Positions 26,558 to 35,591 of a DNA stretch of 64,000 nt are shown in pieces (position 1 is the stretch's first letter; each line of letters starts with the position of its first letter). Source of the stretch: JAYQKL01 sp049890195 (GTDB lineage: Bacteria > Pseudomonadota > Alphaproteobacteria > RS24); the NCBI GenBank assembly GCA_049890195.1, contig JBMHBY010000007.1, positions 19,914 to 83,913 of the forward strand, read 5' to 3'. The position numbers and the translations under genes were made by a program. Under the pieces are notes generated by a model that worked only from the letters and a program-made list of their open reading frames with translations, made no database searches and was not told the DNA's origin.

Positions 26558-27639
26558 AGCGCCTCGTGCAGAAACAGATTACAAGCGGGTGACAAACGCT
26601 CCACACAATCCGTGGCCAAAATGACGGCCCCGGCGGTCCAGGGTGGCTTTTCCACAGGCCAGAACACCTCACTGTCATATTCAAAGCCAATCCAATATGC
26701 GCCTTGTTCATCGCGTTGGCGGTCCAGCCAACCCAGCATCTCCGCCGCCCTGTCATCCATTCCGACGGCCTTGAGGGTCAAGATCAGTTCAGCCGTTTCC
26801 GCCACGGTGACCCAAGGCTCATGGGCAACGCAGCGGCAGCCAAGGCCCTCGACCACAAATTCATCCCATTGTGCCTGCAGGCGGGCAACCGACGCCTGTT
26901 TGGTCAAGGCGCCACTCAGACATGGATAATACCAGTCCATCGAGAATTTCGTGGCGGATGCCGTTATGCGCTGAAACCTGTGCGGCTTGTCGCGTAATGC
27001 CTGCCCCAACAGGTGATGGACGTTTGCCCAGGCCGGTTTGGGGGCGTTCATCAAGGTGGCCAGATTGAGACCACAGGCCAGGCTTTTGTAGAGGGAGCTG
27101 TTGCCGGTCAGCAGGGAGTCGGTTGCCTCCAAAGTTTCTGCCGGAATGATTGATTTGTCGCTGGTTTGCGTGTGCGCGAGCCAGATGATGTCGCCATGTG
27201 GGGTCTGGTGCCGACAAACAAAGTCCAGCGCCTTGACGACGGCAGGCCAGATGGTTTCGACAAACTCCATGTTTTGATGCAGCAGATAATCATGCCAGAC
27301 AGCGGTGGCGATATAGGCGGTGAAATTGGTCTCCCGGATTTGTTCACCTGTATCCATGCCGTCTGCAGAGAAATTCTGCAACGTATCGTCAATCGGCACA
27401 GCACTGCCGAGTTGTCCCCACCATGAGCCATCCTCAAGCTGGGTGTCCATCAAAAACGCAAAGCCTCTGCGCACGGCCTCGGTTTCTCCGCACAGGTTCA
27501 GCCCCATGACAGCCTCGAGGTGGTTCCACGGATCGACAACCCCGCCGGCATACCATGGAATCGCGCCATCGGTTCGTTGAAGGGTTTTTATCCGGTCAAC
27601 TGCACCGCTGAAAAAACCGTCCGTCAACTTGCCGCTCAT
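26554..27639 (-). CDS. alpha/alpha-toroid (prenyltransferase/squalene-cyclase-repeat-like) protein
   Basis: A 361-residue protein rich in repeats typical of terpenoid cyclase/prenyltransferase toroids: QRTDGAIPWYAGGVVDPWNH, TQLEDGSWW and a later EQGAYWIGFEYDSEVFWPVEKPPWTAGAVILA. No DxDD or other catalytic cyclase motif is evident, so it may be a toroid domain acting on a glycan or polyketide, as in other bacterial clusters that pair such proteins with methyltransferases and glycosyltransferases. ATG 27639 is chosen because it overlaps the upstream stop (ATGA) and because the longer frame reads into the adjacent gene. Confidence 0.7.
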   Translation of the reverse strand: MSGKLTDGFFSGAVDRIKTLQRTDGAIPWYAGGVVDPWNHLEAVMGLNLCGETEAVRRGFAFLMDTQLEDGSWWGQLGSAVPIDDTLQNFSADGMDTGEQIRETNFTAYIATAVWHDYLLHQNMEFVETIWPAVVKALDFVCRHQTPHGDIIWLAHTQTSDKSIIPAETLEATDSLLTGNSSLYKSLACGLNLATLMNAPKPAWANVHHLLGQALRDKPHRFQRITASATKFSMDWYYPCLSGALTKQASVARLQAQWDEFVVEGLGCRCVAHEPWVTVAETAELILTLKAVGMDDRAAEMLGWLDRQRDEQGAYWIGFEYDSEVFWPVEKPPWTAGAVILATDCVERLSPACNLFLHEAL

Positions 27640-28358
27640 TTTGTGTCTGCCGATTTTTCGAAATACAGAACAACACTTTTGCCGATCAGCATGTCGAGCA
27701 GTCTGGATACGCCGCGCAGCCAAAGTGGATTTTTCATCATTTCCAGAACCAACAGGCCGTGCCAGGCTTTGGTCAGCGGATTGAGCGGTTTTTTGACCCC
27801 GAAAGCGCAGCGCAACCACCAGTAGGGTGTGTGCAGGCCATGGGCATAATGTTTGTTTTTAAGGGTGAACCCGCGGGATTGGAAATCCGCAATCAAATCC
27901 TGCTGGTTGAATATTCTGATGTGACCGCCCGGCTCATTGTGATAATCAGCCGACAACCACCAGCATATTTTTTCCGGCCAATGCCGCGGCACAGAGATGC
28001 CGATAAGCCCGCCGGGTATGACAATGCGGTCAATTTCATCAATAACGCGCAAATAATCCGGGATATGCTCAAGCACTTCCGAGCAGATCACCCGGTCCAT
28101 GCTGCCATCAGGGAAAGGCAGGCCCAAGGCATTGCCGACCATGACGTCAAAACGCTGACTGTCGACCGGGTTCAGCACAGGTGCGGCGGCAAAACCGTCA
28201 CGGGTTTTGCGGACATCCTCATAGCCAAGGTCCAGGCCGATGACATGACACTTGGCATCGTGATAGGCGGCATGACAGTGGCGTCCTTCCCCGCAACCAA
28301 GGTCGAGTAATCTGTGGTCGGGCGTGAGGGAGAGATGTGCCAGTCTAATCGTCTGCAT
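27636..28358 (-). CDS. class I SAM-dependent methyltransferase (type 11)
   Basis: A 240-residue methyltransferase: motif I LLDLGCGEGRHCHAA (about 18-32), acidic GLDLGYEDV, and ICSEVLEHIPDYLRVIDEIDRIVIPGG, the classical Methyltransf_11 block. It is overlapped at both ends: the start lies 14 bases inside the upstream glycosyltransferase gene and the stop overlaps the toroid-protein start, so the three genes form one translationally coupled set. Confidence 0.85.
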   Translation of the reverse strand: MQTIRLAHLSLTPDHRLLDLGCGEGRHCHAAYHDAKCHVIGLDLGYEDVRKTRDGFAAAPVLNPVDSQRFDVMVGNALGLPFPDGSMDRVICSEVLEHIPDYLRVIDEIDRIVIPGGLIGISVPRHWPEKICWWLSADYHNEPGGHIRIFNQQDLIADFQSRGFTLKNKHYAHGLHTPYWWLRCAFGVKKPLNPLTKAWHGLLVLEMMKNPLWLRGVSRLLDMLIGKSVVLYFEKSADTK

Positions 28359-29667
28359 GACCCAACTCTATCTGGTGATGGTCCGCTATGGCTTTGCGGT
28401 AGATCTCGGCGCTGTTTAAGGCGCAATGCCGCCAGGTGAAGTTGTCAAGTATATGCCGGCGCGCCCTGTCGGACAAAGCTTGGCGTTTGCGCTCATCAGC
28501 CAGCAGGCCACCAATGGCATCGGCCAGGGCGGCAGGGTCGGAGTGGGGGACAACCAACCCGGCATCGCCGACAACCTCAGGCAGGGAACCGCCATTGGTG
28601 GCGACCAGAGGCAGGCCGCAGGCCAGCGCTTCGCCGGCCGGGAAGCCGAAGCCTTCATAGACAGACGGGGATACGGCGACGGTCGCCTCAGCATAGAGCT
28701 CGGCAATTTCCCGCGCCTCCAGCCCGGATGTGAAGCGGACGCGGTTGCGGATGCCGCGCTTGTCCAACTCCTCCATGGTCGGCCCCTCGCGCAGGCTGCC
28801 GACGACCACGAGTTCCAAATCCGGATGGCTGTCCAGCAGTGTGTGATAGGCGCGGATCAGGTAAATCAACCCTTTCAACGGCACATCAGCGCTTGCGGTC
28901 ACCATCAAACGGTTGGGTCTGCGGGTGACGGTCTCCACCGGCTTGTAGGTTTCATGGTCAATGCCCAGATGGATGCGGTAAATATGTTCGGGCTTGAGGC
29001 CAAAATCCGTGGTGACGTCCTTTTTGGTGTTATCGGAGGGCACAATGATGTGGTTGAGGCGGCGGGCGACCTTGATCTGCATGTTGAGGAAACTGTACCA
29101 GCGCCATTTCAGCAGTTTCAGACTCAGGCTGCCGGCATGATGGATGTCGATGCGTTTGTCCATCGTAATCGGGTGATGGACATTACCGACCACCGGCAAA
29201 CCCATTTCCCTGACCTTCAACAGCCCATAGCACAAGGTCTGGTTGTCATGGACAATGTCATAATCACCGATCCTGTTTGTCATGTATTTTGCAAGCCGTT
29301 CACCGAACGTATATGGCTCCGGGAAGCCGCCGCTGTTGTGGACAAGATATTCATAAAAATCGAGCGGGTTTTTGATGATGTCCCAGTTCAGGCTCAAAAT
29401 CGGATGCTCACGGGCATACATGTCGAGTGACGGCAGTTCGATCAGCCCGACACGCGGATCGAGGTCCGGATAGGGCGGCCCGGAAATGACATCGACAGTG
29501 TGACCAAGCTCCACCAATGCTTTTGAAAGGTGCCGGAGGTAGATGCCCTGTCCGCCGACAAACGGATGGCTGCGGTAGCTCGGCATCAGGATCCGCAGGG
29601 GGCGGGTGCCGTTGATGGCGTCCATCAGCTTGGCTGACGAGTCGGAATTGGCGGAAAGGATGTTCAT
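28345..29667 (-). CDS. GT4-family glycosyltransferase
   Basis: A 440-residue GT-B enzyme. RPLRILMPSYRSHPFVGGQGIYLRHL is the N-terminal acceptor-domain start, VTASADVPLKGLIYLIRAY the linker after which the nucleotide-sugar domain begins, and SPSVYEGFGFPAGEALACGLPLVATNGGSLPEVV the E-x7-E-containing donor block. Retaining transfer to a surface glycan is likely; sugar and acceptor are unknown. It heads the glycosyltransferase, methyltransferase and toroid set. Confidence 0.88.
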   Translation of the reverse strand: MNILSANSDSSAKLMDAINGTRPLRILMPSYRSHPFVGGQGIYLRHLSKALVELGHTVDVISGPPYPDLDPRVGLIELPSLDMYAREHPILSLNWDIIKNPLDFYEYLVHNSGGFPEPYTFGERLAKYMTNRIGDYDIVHDNQTLCYGLLKVREMGLPVVGNVHHPITMDKRIDIHHAGSLSLKLLKWRWYSFLNMQIKVARRLNHIIVPSDNTKKDVTTDFGLKPEHIYRIHLGIDHETYKPVETVTRRPNRLMVTASADVPLKGLIYLIRAYHTLLDSHPDLELVVVGSLREGPTMEELDKRGIRNRVRFTSGLEAREIAELYAEATVAVSPSVYEGFGFPAGEALACGLPLVATNGGSLPEVVGDAGLVVPHSDPAALADAIGGLLADERKRQALSDRARRHILDNFTWRHCALNSAEIYRKAIADHHQIELGHADD

Positions 29668-29722
29668 GGCGGTCCCGAAGCGATCATCACCCTTGGTGAA
29701 AACAAATTAACAATTTTGCAGC

Positions 29723-30706
29723 TCAAGCAGCGGGGGGATGAGAAACTTGAGCCCCTTTATAGCGTAAAGCCGGGTGTCTGTCTTGCACCAAAAACAAAGG
29801 CCCGTCCAGATCCGCCAGATCGCAGATTTGCGCTAGGTGGTAGGCCGGCGCCAGCGCCAGCGAACTGGAGACCATACAGCCGACCATAAGCTTGAAATTC
29901 GCCTGCCGCGCCGTCTCCACCAACTTCAGGGCTTCGGTCAGGCCGCCGGTCTTGTCGAGCTTGATGTTGAGCCAGTCATATTTGCCGGCCAGCTTTGGTA
30001 TGTCCTTGCAGTCATGGACACTTTCATCGGCGCAAAAGGGCAGGTCGATCCGGGCCAGAACCGCGTCCTCCTTTTCCGGAACAGGCTGCTCGATCAAGGT
30101 CAGTTTGAAACTGTGCAACTGCTCGGCATGGGCCAGCAGGTCAACTGGTCGCCACCCCTCATTGACATCCACCATGATGGCAGCCTCCGGCCGGGCCTGG
30201 CGGACTGAGGCAAGCCGACCCAGATCCGCCGCAAGGCCGTCCTGTCCGCCCAGTTTCAGTTTCAACAGGGGATATGCGGATGCCTGTTTCGCCTTGTTTG
30301 CCATGATGGCCGGGCTGTCAAGGGATATGGTGAAGGCTGTTTGCAGAGGCTCGGGTTCGGGCAGTCCGGCGGTGTGCCATAACGGGTTGCCGGCGGATCG
30401 GGCCTCCAAGTCCCACAACGCGCAGTCCAGAACATTGCGGGCCGCCCCCGGGAGCAGGGCAAGCTGTAATGCCTCCCGGCTCATGCCGGCCTCGACAGCC
30501 GGTTTAATCTGTTCAATCGCTGCGGTCACGGTCTCTGTCGTCTCCCCATAACGCGCATAAGGCACGGCCTCAGCCTGACCGACAACACCATCGCAATGGA
30601 TTTCAACCACGACCACATCCGCTGCCTGCTTGCTGCCGCGGGCAATGGTGAAGCTTTCCTTCAAGGGCAGGGTTTCCGCAAAAATTTTCAGCGTTCTCGG
30701 TTTCAT
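29723..30706 (-). CDS. dipeptide (L-Ala-D/L-Glu type) epimerase, enolase superfamily
   Basis: A 327-residue muconate-lactonising-type enolase-superfamily member. KLKLGG holds the first catalytic Lys region, DVNEGW, EQPVPE and CADES provide the Asp, Glu and Asp metal ligands, and NIKLDKTGG the second Lys. The late GCMVSSSLA and DLDGP blocks are typical of L-Ala-D/L-Glu epimerases, which recycle murein peptides. It is upstream of nothing obvious in the murein pathway, and specificity within the dipeptide epimerases is not determined. Confidence 0.85.
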   Translation of the reverse strand: MKPRTLKIFAETLPLKESFTIARGSKQAADVVVVEIHCDGVVGQAEAVPYARYGETTETVTAAIEQIKPAVEAGMSREALQLALLPGAARNVLDCALWDLEARSAGNPLWHTAGLPEPEPLQTAFTISLDSPAIMANKAKQASAYPLLKLKLGGQDGLAADLGRLASVRQARPEAAIMVDVNEGWRPVDLLAHAEQLHSFKLTLIEQPVPEKEDAVLARIDLPFCADESVHDCKDIPKLAGKYDWLNIKLDKTGGLTEALKLVETARQANFKLMVGCMVSSSLALAPAYHLAQICDLADLDGPLFLVQDRHPALRYKGAQVSHPPAA

Positions 30707-30832
30707 CGCTCTTTAAAACTTATTGCTTTCCCATCTAGACTGGATTGAGGCTGTGTGCTATTAGAAATGCCGAATTTGGGACCGCATGTCGAGTCCCCTT
30801 TCTAGCATCACATTCTTAAGAAAGGTCTGGAA

Positions 30833-31153
30833 ATGCCCAAAATTACGTTTGTTGAGCAAGACGGCACAGAGCACATTCATGAAGGCGATGTCGGCATGAC
30901 TGTGATGGAGGTTGCAATCAAGAATTCCGTTCCGGGGATTGATGCGGATTGCGGCGGTGCCTGCGCCTGCGCGACCTGTCATGTTTATGTTGACGCAGGC
31001 TGGACCGAAAAGGTCGGCGGCCCGATTGATATGGAAGAGGACATGCTTGATTTTGCCTTTGAAGTTCAGGACAACAGCCGTTTGAGCTGCCAGATCAAGG
31101 TCACGGATGAGTTGGACGGGCTGAAGTTGACCCTTCCGGCCCAGCAATTCTGA
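30833..31153 (+). CDS. 2Fe-2S ferredoxin, adrenodoxin type
   Basis: A 106-residue ferredoxin with cysteines at 40, 46, 49 and 86, i.e. C-x5-C-x2-C and a distant fourth ligand, plus a non-ligand Cys44. The DADCGGACACATCHVYV block and EEDMLDFAFE, the acidic partner-binding helix, fit ISC/adrenodoxin-type ferredoxins. It probably takes electrons from the TrxR-like ferredoxin-NADP reductase encoded 0.5 kb downstream and feeds P450s or Fe-S assembly. It is convergent with the chorismate mutase gene, 7 bases apart. Confidence 0.92.
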   Translation: MPKITFVEQDGTEHIHEGDVGMTVMEVAIKNSVPGIDADCGGACACATCHVYVDAGWTEKVGGPIDMEEDMLDFAFEVQDNSRLSCQIKVTDELDGLKLTLPAQQF

Positions 31154-31160
31154 GCTTAAG

Positions 31161-31556
31161 CTAGTTCTTGTCCGGGGTTTTCCCGTCAAAAATCCGATAT
31201 TCATGGGCAATGCTCTGGTCAATCAGCAGACGCCAGAGTTTCTCGGTCATCTCCGCAGGTAAACCCTGATCATTGGCCCGTGCCACGACATTGACAATGA
31301 CTTCCTCAATGCGGGGGGTGTCGACAACCTGGTCACGGTTTCGTTTCACTTTCCCGGCCTGTTCGACCCAGTTGAGACGTTCACGCAGCAGCGTCACAAG
31401 TTCCCGGTCAATGCGGTCAATCTCATTCCGCACTTCCGCCATTTCCGGGCAGGGCAAAGGGGCTTTTTGTCTGTCTTGTTTTTTCACAATGAGGGTCTTA
31501 TAAGCCTCAGGTGTGACTTTGCCAAGCTGTCTTGGGACGGGGTGACAATTCAGCAC
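31161..31556 (-). CDS. chorismate mutase, AroQ type
   Basis: A short all-alpha protein of up to 131 residues. The AroQ helix block MAEVRNEIDRIDRELVTLLRERLNW, then AGKVKRN and DTPRIEEVI, carries the Arg, Lys and Glu expected in the active site. It would convert chorismate to prephenate for Phe/Tyr synthesis; PchB-like isochorismate lyases share this fold and cannot be excluded. The start is uncertain: the first 20 residues fit the family poorly and a GTG at 31487 is an alternative. Confidence 0.8.
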   Translation of the reverse strand: MLNCHPVPRQLGKVTPEAYKTLIVKKQDRQKAPLPCPEMAEVRNEIDRIDRELVTLLRERLNWVEQAGKVKRNRDQVVDTPRIEEVIVNVVARANDQGLPAEMTEKLWRLLIDQSIAHEYRIFDGKTPDKN

Positions 31557-31664
31557 ACAGATTTTTGAAATTTCATCTTGTAATTTGGTCGGAAATGACT
31601 AAATAACAGCTAAATATTGTGATTTAAAATAAATACATTTTTATAATGTATAATAGGAGCTGAA

Positions 31665-32711
31665 ATGTCTGAAACGATTAAAACGGATGTGGTGATTATC
31701 GGGGCCGGGCCGGTCGGTCTGTTTGCTGTGTTTGAGTTGGGTCTGCTCGATATGAAGGCGCATTTGATTGACATTCTGGACAAGCCGGGCGGCCAATGCG
31801 CCGAACTGTATCCGGAAAAGCCGATTTATGACATTCCCGGCATGCCGGAGGTGTCAGGTCAGGAGTTGACGGATCAGCTGATGGCGCAGGCCGCCCCGTT
31901 TGATCCGACCTTCCATTTCAACCGCATGGTGACGGGGCTGGAGAAGCTGGGTGACAACCAGTGGCGTGTGACGACTGATGAAAACGAGGTGTTTGAGGCG
32001 CCGGTTGTCGTGATTGCCGCCGGTGGCGGCTCGTTCCAGCCGAAGAAACCCCCGGTTCCGGGTATTGAGGAATTTGAGGCGGCCGACAGCTCCAATGGTG
32101 CGGGTGTGCATTATGCCGTGCGCAAAATGGAGGCCTTCCGCGGCAAGGACATCCTGATTTCCGGCGGCGGCGACTCGGCGCTGGACTGGGTGTTGAGCCT
32201 GCAGCCGATCGCCAGCAGCATGACTCTGGTGCATCGCCGCGACGAGTTCCGGGCGGCCCCGGCCAGTGTCGCCAAAATGCGCCAGCTGGTCGAGGACGGC
32301 AAGATGGACCTGCATATCGGGGCCGTGACCGAACTGACCGGTGCCGACGGCGCGCTTGCCGGTGCGACCATCAAGACCAAAGAGGGCGAGATGGTGCATG
32401 TGGCGGCCAATTCCTTCCTGCCGTTTTTCGGCCTGACGATGAAGCTCGGCCCGATTGCCGATTGGGGTCTGAACCTGAATGAAAACCTGATTGAGGTGGA
32501 TACGGAGAAATTCGCCACCGACCAGGACGGCATTTATGCCATTGGCGACATCAACACCTATCCGGGCAAGCTGAAGCTGATCCTGTCGGGTTTCCACGAG
32601 GCGGCCCTGATGGCGCACAATGCCTTCAAGCGGGTGCATCCGGATGAAAAGCTGACCTTCCAGTACACGACCTCCAGCACCAATCTGCAGAAGAAGCTGG
32701 GCGTCAAATAA
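31665..32711 (+). CDS. ferredoxin-NADP reductase, thioredoxin-reductase-like
   Basis: A 348-residue two-domain flavoprotein. FAD-binding GAGPVG is at 13-18, DKPGGQCAELYPEK follows, NADPH-binding GGGDSALDW is in the middle, and AIGDINTYPGKLKLILSG closes the FAD domain. There is no CxxC redox pair, which separates it from thioredoxin reductase and fits the TrxR-like FNR family. It probably supplies electrons to the nearby 2Fe-2S ferredoxin. An AT-rich leader with TATAATGTATAAT-like elements and GGAG precedes the start. Confidence 0.93.
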   Translation: MSETIKTDVVIIGAGPVGLFAVFELGLLDMKAHLIDILDKPGGQCAELYPEKPIYDIPGMPEVSGQELTDQLMAQAAPFDPTFHFNRMVTGLEKLGDNQWRVTTDENEVFEAPVVVIAAGGGSFQPKKPPVPGIEEFEAADSSNGAGVHYAVRKMEAFRGKDILISGGGDSALDWVLSLQPIASSMTLVHRRDEFRAAPASVAKMRQLVEDGKMDLHIGAVTELTGADGALAGATIKTKEGEMVHVAANSFLPFFGLTMKLGPIADWGLNLNENLIEVDTEKFATDQDGIYAIGDINTYPGKLKLILSGFHEAALMAHNAFKRVHPDEKLTFQYTTSSTNLQKKLGVK

Positions 32712-32725
32712 GCGTCTAACGGGGC

Positions 32726-33121
32726 TTATCGCCGGTCGCGGCCGGTCAGCGCCTTCAGCCGTGTAAAAAGCGTCTCCAAAGCGATTTGGAGGCGTTTTTG
32801 TATGGCATCAAGGGCGGTATCAACGGCATCAAACACCAGATCCCCGGCCTGTTTGCGCCACGGTGCAATGATTGTGTCCGCTTGCGTGATGAGCCGGCGC
32901 AGGGACGGCTCCAGCTTGAGGGCGAAAAACATCATCACCGGCGACAGCAGCTGGTCGATGAGGGCGCCGAGCCGGTCGGCATAAGGCGACAGGGCTGCGT
33001 CGAGCCGGCGCAGGGGCGGGGCAACATAACAGTGGCGCAGATAGCCGAGCAGCGCGCGCGGCGTCGGGCGGTGGGTTTTGGTGAAGGTGACGGCGGCCGG
33101 CCGGCTTTTGGCGTGCTGCAC
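32726..33121 (-). CDS. hypothetical protein, probably 5'-truncated
   Basis: I recognise no family. From GTG 33121 the product is 131 residues, amphipathic and rich in Leu, Arg and Ala, with a C-terminal helix such as IQKRLQIALETLFTRLKAL. The same frame stays open for about 100 further bases upstream, reading DAQWWLGDPHILHARTRSWH and onward, which looks coding, but it meets a TGA near 33225 before any ATG. The upstream stop and the absence of a normal start suggest the 5' end was lost at the junction with the AlkB remnant. The high GC and low complexity mean it could also be non-coding. Confidence 0.4.
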   Translation of the reverse strand: MQHAKSRPAAVTFTKTHRPTPRALLGYLRHCYVAPPLRRLDAALSPYADRLGALIDQLLSPVMMFFALKLEPSLRRLITQADTIIAPWRKQAGDLVFDAVDTALDAIQKRLQIALETLFTRLKALTGRDRR

Positions 33122-33186
33122 CTGCTCAGCCGTCCATCCGGCGCGGTGCCAGCTGCGGGTGCGGGCGTGCAGGATGTGGGGGTCGC

Positions 33187-33429
33187 CGAGCCACCATTGG
33201 GCGTCCCGGCGCGCCGGTCGTCATGGATTTTTACAAGGGGGACTTCTTCAAAGGGGATGAGCACCACCAGCTTTTGCTGGAACCGCTGAGCCTGCTGGTG
33301 CTGTCGGGCGCGGCGCGTGCAGAGTGGCAACACGGCATCGCCAAGCGCAAAAGCGACATCCTCAAGGGCGAGCGCATAATCCGCCGCCGGCGTGTGTCGT
33401 TGACGTTTCGGAGTCTGCTACCGACTTAA
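33187..33429 (+). pseudogene. AlkB-like 2-oxoglutarate/Fe(II) dioxygenase, C-terminal remnant
   Basis: The plus frame encodes GAPVVMDF, then LLLEPLSLLVLSGAARAEW, QHGIAKRKSD and RRRVSLTFR. This matches the end of AlkB-family dioxygenases: the second iron His in the W-x-H-x-I block and the 2-oxoglutarate Arg in the final L-T-F-R. The N-terminal substrate lid and the first H-x-D motif are missing upstream, where the sequence instead encodes the opposite-strand hypothetical frame. Only about 80 residues remain, so it cannot be an active enzyme. The 3' end overlaps the VWA gene's end by 12 bases. Confidence 0.7.
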
Positions 33430-34593
33430 CTCCCGCATCGCCTTGTCCAGCCCGTCCAGGGTGAGGGCGTACATGCGGTCGGAGAAAATCTGCTTGATCA
33501 TCTGGGTGGACTGGGTGTGGTTCCAGTATTTTTCCGGTGTCGGGTTGAGCCAGACGGCGCTTTCATAGATATTCGTCACGCGCTCCAGCCAGATGGCGCC
33601 CGGCTCCTCGTTCATGTGCTCAACCGAGCCGCCGGCAAACGTCACCTCATAGGGGCTCATCGAGGCGTCACCGATGAAAATGACCTTATAGTCATGCGGA
33701 TATTTGTGCAAAACGTCCCAGGTCGGCATTTTGTCGGTGTGGCGGCGGGCATTGTCCTTCCACACGCCCTCATACAGGCAGTTGTGGAAATAGAAATACT
33801 CCATGTTCTTGAACTCGGCGCGCGCGGCACTGAACATCTCCTCGCACAGCTTGATATACGGGTCCATGGAGCCGCCGACATCGAAAAACAGCAGCACCTT
33901 GATGTTGTTGCGCCGCTCGGCCTGCAGCTTGATGTCTAGATAGCCGGCATGGGCGGTCGATTTGATGGTGTTGTCGAGATCCAGCTGGTCGGCCACGCCC
34001 TCGCGGGCAAAGCGGCGCAGACGCCGGAGCGCGACCTTGATGTTGCGGGTGCCGATCTCGACATCGCCGTCCAGGTTCTTGTATTCGCGCTTGTCCCAGA
34101 CCTTGACGGCGCGCCCGTGGCGGCCCTGTTGCTGGCCGATGCGCACGCCCTCGGGGTTGTAGCCGTTGGCGCCGAACGGCGAGGTGCCGCCGGTGCCGAT
34201 CCATTTGTTGCCGCCTTCGTGGCGCTCGTTCTGCTCCTCGAGCCGCTTCTGCAGCTCCTCCATGATCTTGTCCCAACCGCCAAGGCTCTCAATCTGCGCC
34301 TTCTCCTCCTCGGTCAGGTATTTCTCGGTCAGCGCCTTCAGCCAGTCCTCCGGGATTTCCGCCGTCTCCACCTCATCCAGCGCGTTCAGCCCCTTAAAGG
34401 CTTTTGAGAACACACGGTCGAACTTGTCGAGATTGCGCTCATCCTTGACCAGCACCGAACGCGACAGATAGTAGAAATCCTCGACCTTGGAGTGAATGAC
34501 ATCTGCATCCATCGCCTCCAGCAACGTCAGATATTCGCGCAGCGTCACCGGCACGCCCACCTGCTTCAGATCATGGAAGAAATTGACGAACAT
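33418..34593 (-). CDS. VWA-domain protein (CoxE-like) partnered with MoxR ATPase
   Basis: A 391-residue protein. Residues about 1-230 are the helical CoxE-like part, with a Gly-rich segment (GTGGTSPFGANGYNPEG). The C-terminal VWA domain has the MIDAS motif D-x-G-x-S at 238-242 (DVGGS) and a later FIGDASMSPYE. MoxR/VWA pairs act as metal-insertion or protein-remodelling chaperones. It follows the MoxR gene by 9 bases on the same strand. The client is not encoded nearby. Confidence 0.88.
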   Translation of the reverse strand: MFVNFFHDLKQVGVPVTLREYLTLLEAMDADVIHSKVEDFYYLSRSVLVKDERNLDKFDRVFSKAFKGLNALDEVETAEIPEDWLKALTEKYLTEEEKAQIESLGGWDKIMEELQKRLEEQNERHEGGNKWIGTGGTSPFGANGYNPEGVRIGQQQGRHGRAVKVWDKREYKNLDGDVEIGTRNIKVALRRLRRFAREGVADQLDLDNTIKSTAHAGYLDIKLQAERRNNIKVLLFFDVGGSMDPYIKLCEEMFSAARAEFKNMEYFYFHNCLYEGVWKDNARRHTDKMPTWDVLHKYPHDYKVIFIGDASMSPYEVTFAGGSVEHMNEEPGAIWLERVTNIYESAVWLNPTPEKYWNHTQSTQMIKQIFSDRMYALTLDGLDKAMRELSR

Positions 34594-34602
34594 CGCCCGC
34601 GC

Positions 34603-35454
34603 CTAGTTGCGCTCGCGCCGGGCCAGAAACGCCAGCTTCTCAAACAGCTGGACATCCTGCTCGTTCTTCAGCAAAGCGCCGTGCAGCGGCGGGATCAGCT
34701 TGTTCGGGTCGCGTTCGCGCAATGTGTCCTCGTCCATGTCCTCATTCATCAACAGCTTCAGCCAGTCGAGCAGTTCGGAGGTGGACGGCTTTTTCTTCAG
34801 CCCCGGCACCTCGCGGGTTTCATAGAACACGCTCAACGCCTCCTTGACCAGACGTGCCTTGATGTCGGGGAAGTGCACCTTGACAATCTCGGTCATCGTG
34901 TCGGTGTCCGGGAAGGCGATGTAGTGGAAGAAGCAGCGGCGCAGAAAGGCGTCGGGCAGCTCCTTTTCATTGTTCGAGGTGATGATGACCAGCGGGCGCT
35001 GGGCGGCCTTGATGGTCTCGCCGGTCTCATAGACGTAAAACTCCATGCGGTCGAGCTCCTGCAAAAGGTCGTTCGGGAACTCAATGTCGGCCTTGTCAAT
35101 CTCGTCAATCAGCAAAAGCGCGCGGCCCTCATGCTCAAAGGCCTCCCACAGCTTGCCCTTGTTGATGTAGTTTTTGACATCCTTGACGCGTTCATCCCCA
35201 AGCTGGCTGTCGCGCAGGCGGGTGATGGCGTCATATTCGTAAAGCCCCTGCTGGGCCTTGGTGGTCGATTTGATGTGCCAGGTGATCAGCGGCATGTCGA
35301 GCGCTTTGGACACCTCCTCGGCCAGCACGGTTTTGCCGGTGCCCGGCTCCCCCTTGATCAGCAGCGGACGCTCCAGCGTCAAAGCGGCGTTGACGGCCAC
35401 CCGCAGGTCTTCGGTCGCAATATAGTTTTCGGTTCCGGTAAATTTTTTCGTCAT
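34603..35454 (-). CDS. MoxR-family AAA+ ATPase
   Basis: A 283-residue AAA+ ATPase: Walker A GEPGTGKT, Walker B LLLIDEIDKAD, sensor 1 in VIITSNNEKELPDAFLRRC with the Arg finger block. The domain order and length fit MoxR, which forms a ring that remodels VWA-containing partners. ATG 35454 is chosen because GGGGAAG lies 5 nt upstream on the minus strand; longer readings to 35517 add unrelated residues. Confidence 0.9.
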   Translation of the reverse strand: MTKKFTGTENYIATEDLRVAVNAALTLERPLLIKGEPGTGKTVLAEEVSKALDMPLITWHIKSTTKAQQGLYEYDAITRLRDSQLGDERVKDVKNYINKGKLWEAFEHEGRALLLIDEIDKADIEFPNDLLQELDRMEFYVYETGETIKAAQRPLVIITSNNEKELPDAFLRRCFFHYIAFPDTDTMTEIVKVHFPDIKARLVKEALSVFYETREVPGLKKKPSTSELLDWLKLLMNEDMDEDTLRERDPNKLIPPLHGALLKNEQDVQLFEKLAFLARRERN

Positions 35455-35591
35455 GTCTTCCCCATTCATCGTCCAGCAGCGGCCCGAATCGGGCCTGGAC
35501 GCTTTTTCCTCAGTCATGCCCGGGGCAAACCCGGCCTTTTCTTCAGAATTTCCACACAGTCTTAAAACATAAGTTGGGAATAAACCAGAAG

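Noticed and set aside
34492..35565. Plus-strand frame of 357 codons opposite the MoxR gene
   Set aside because: Antisense shadow of the clear MoxR ATPase and part of the VWA gene; no independent motifs or ribosome site.
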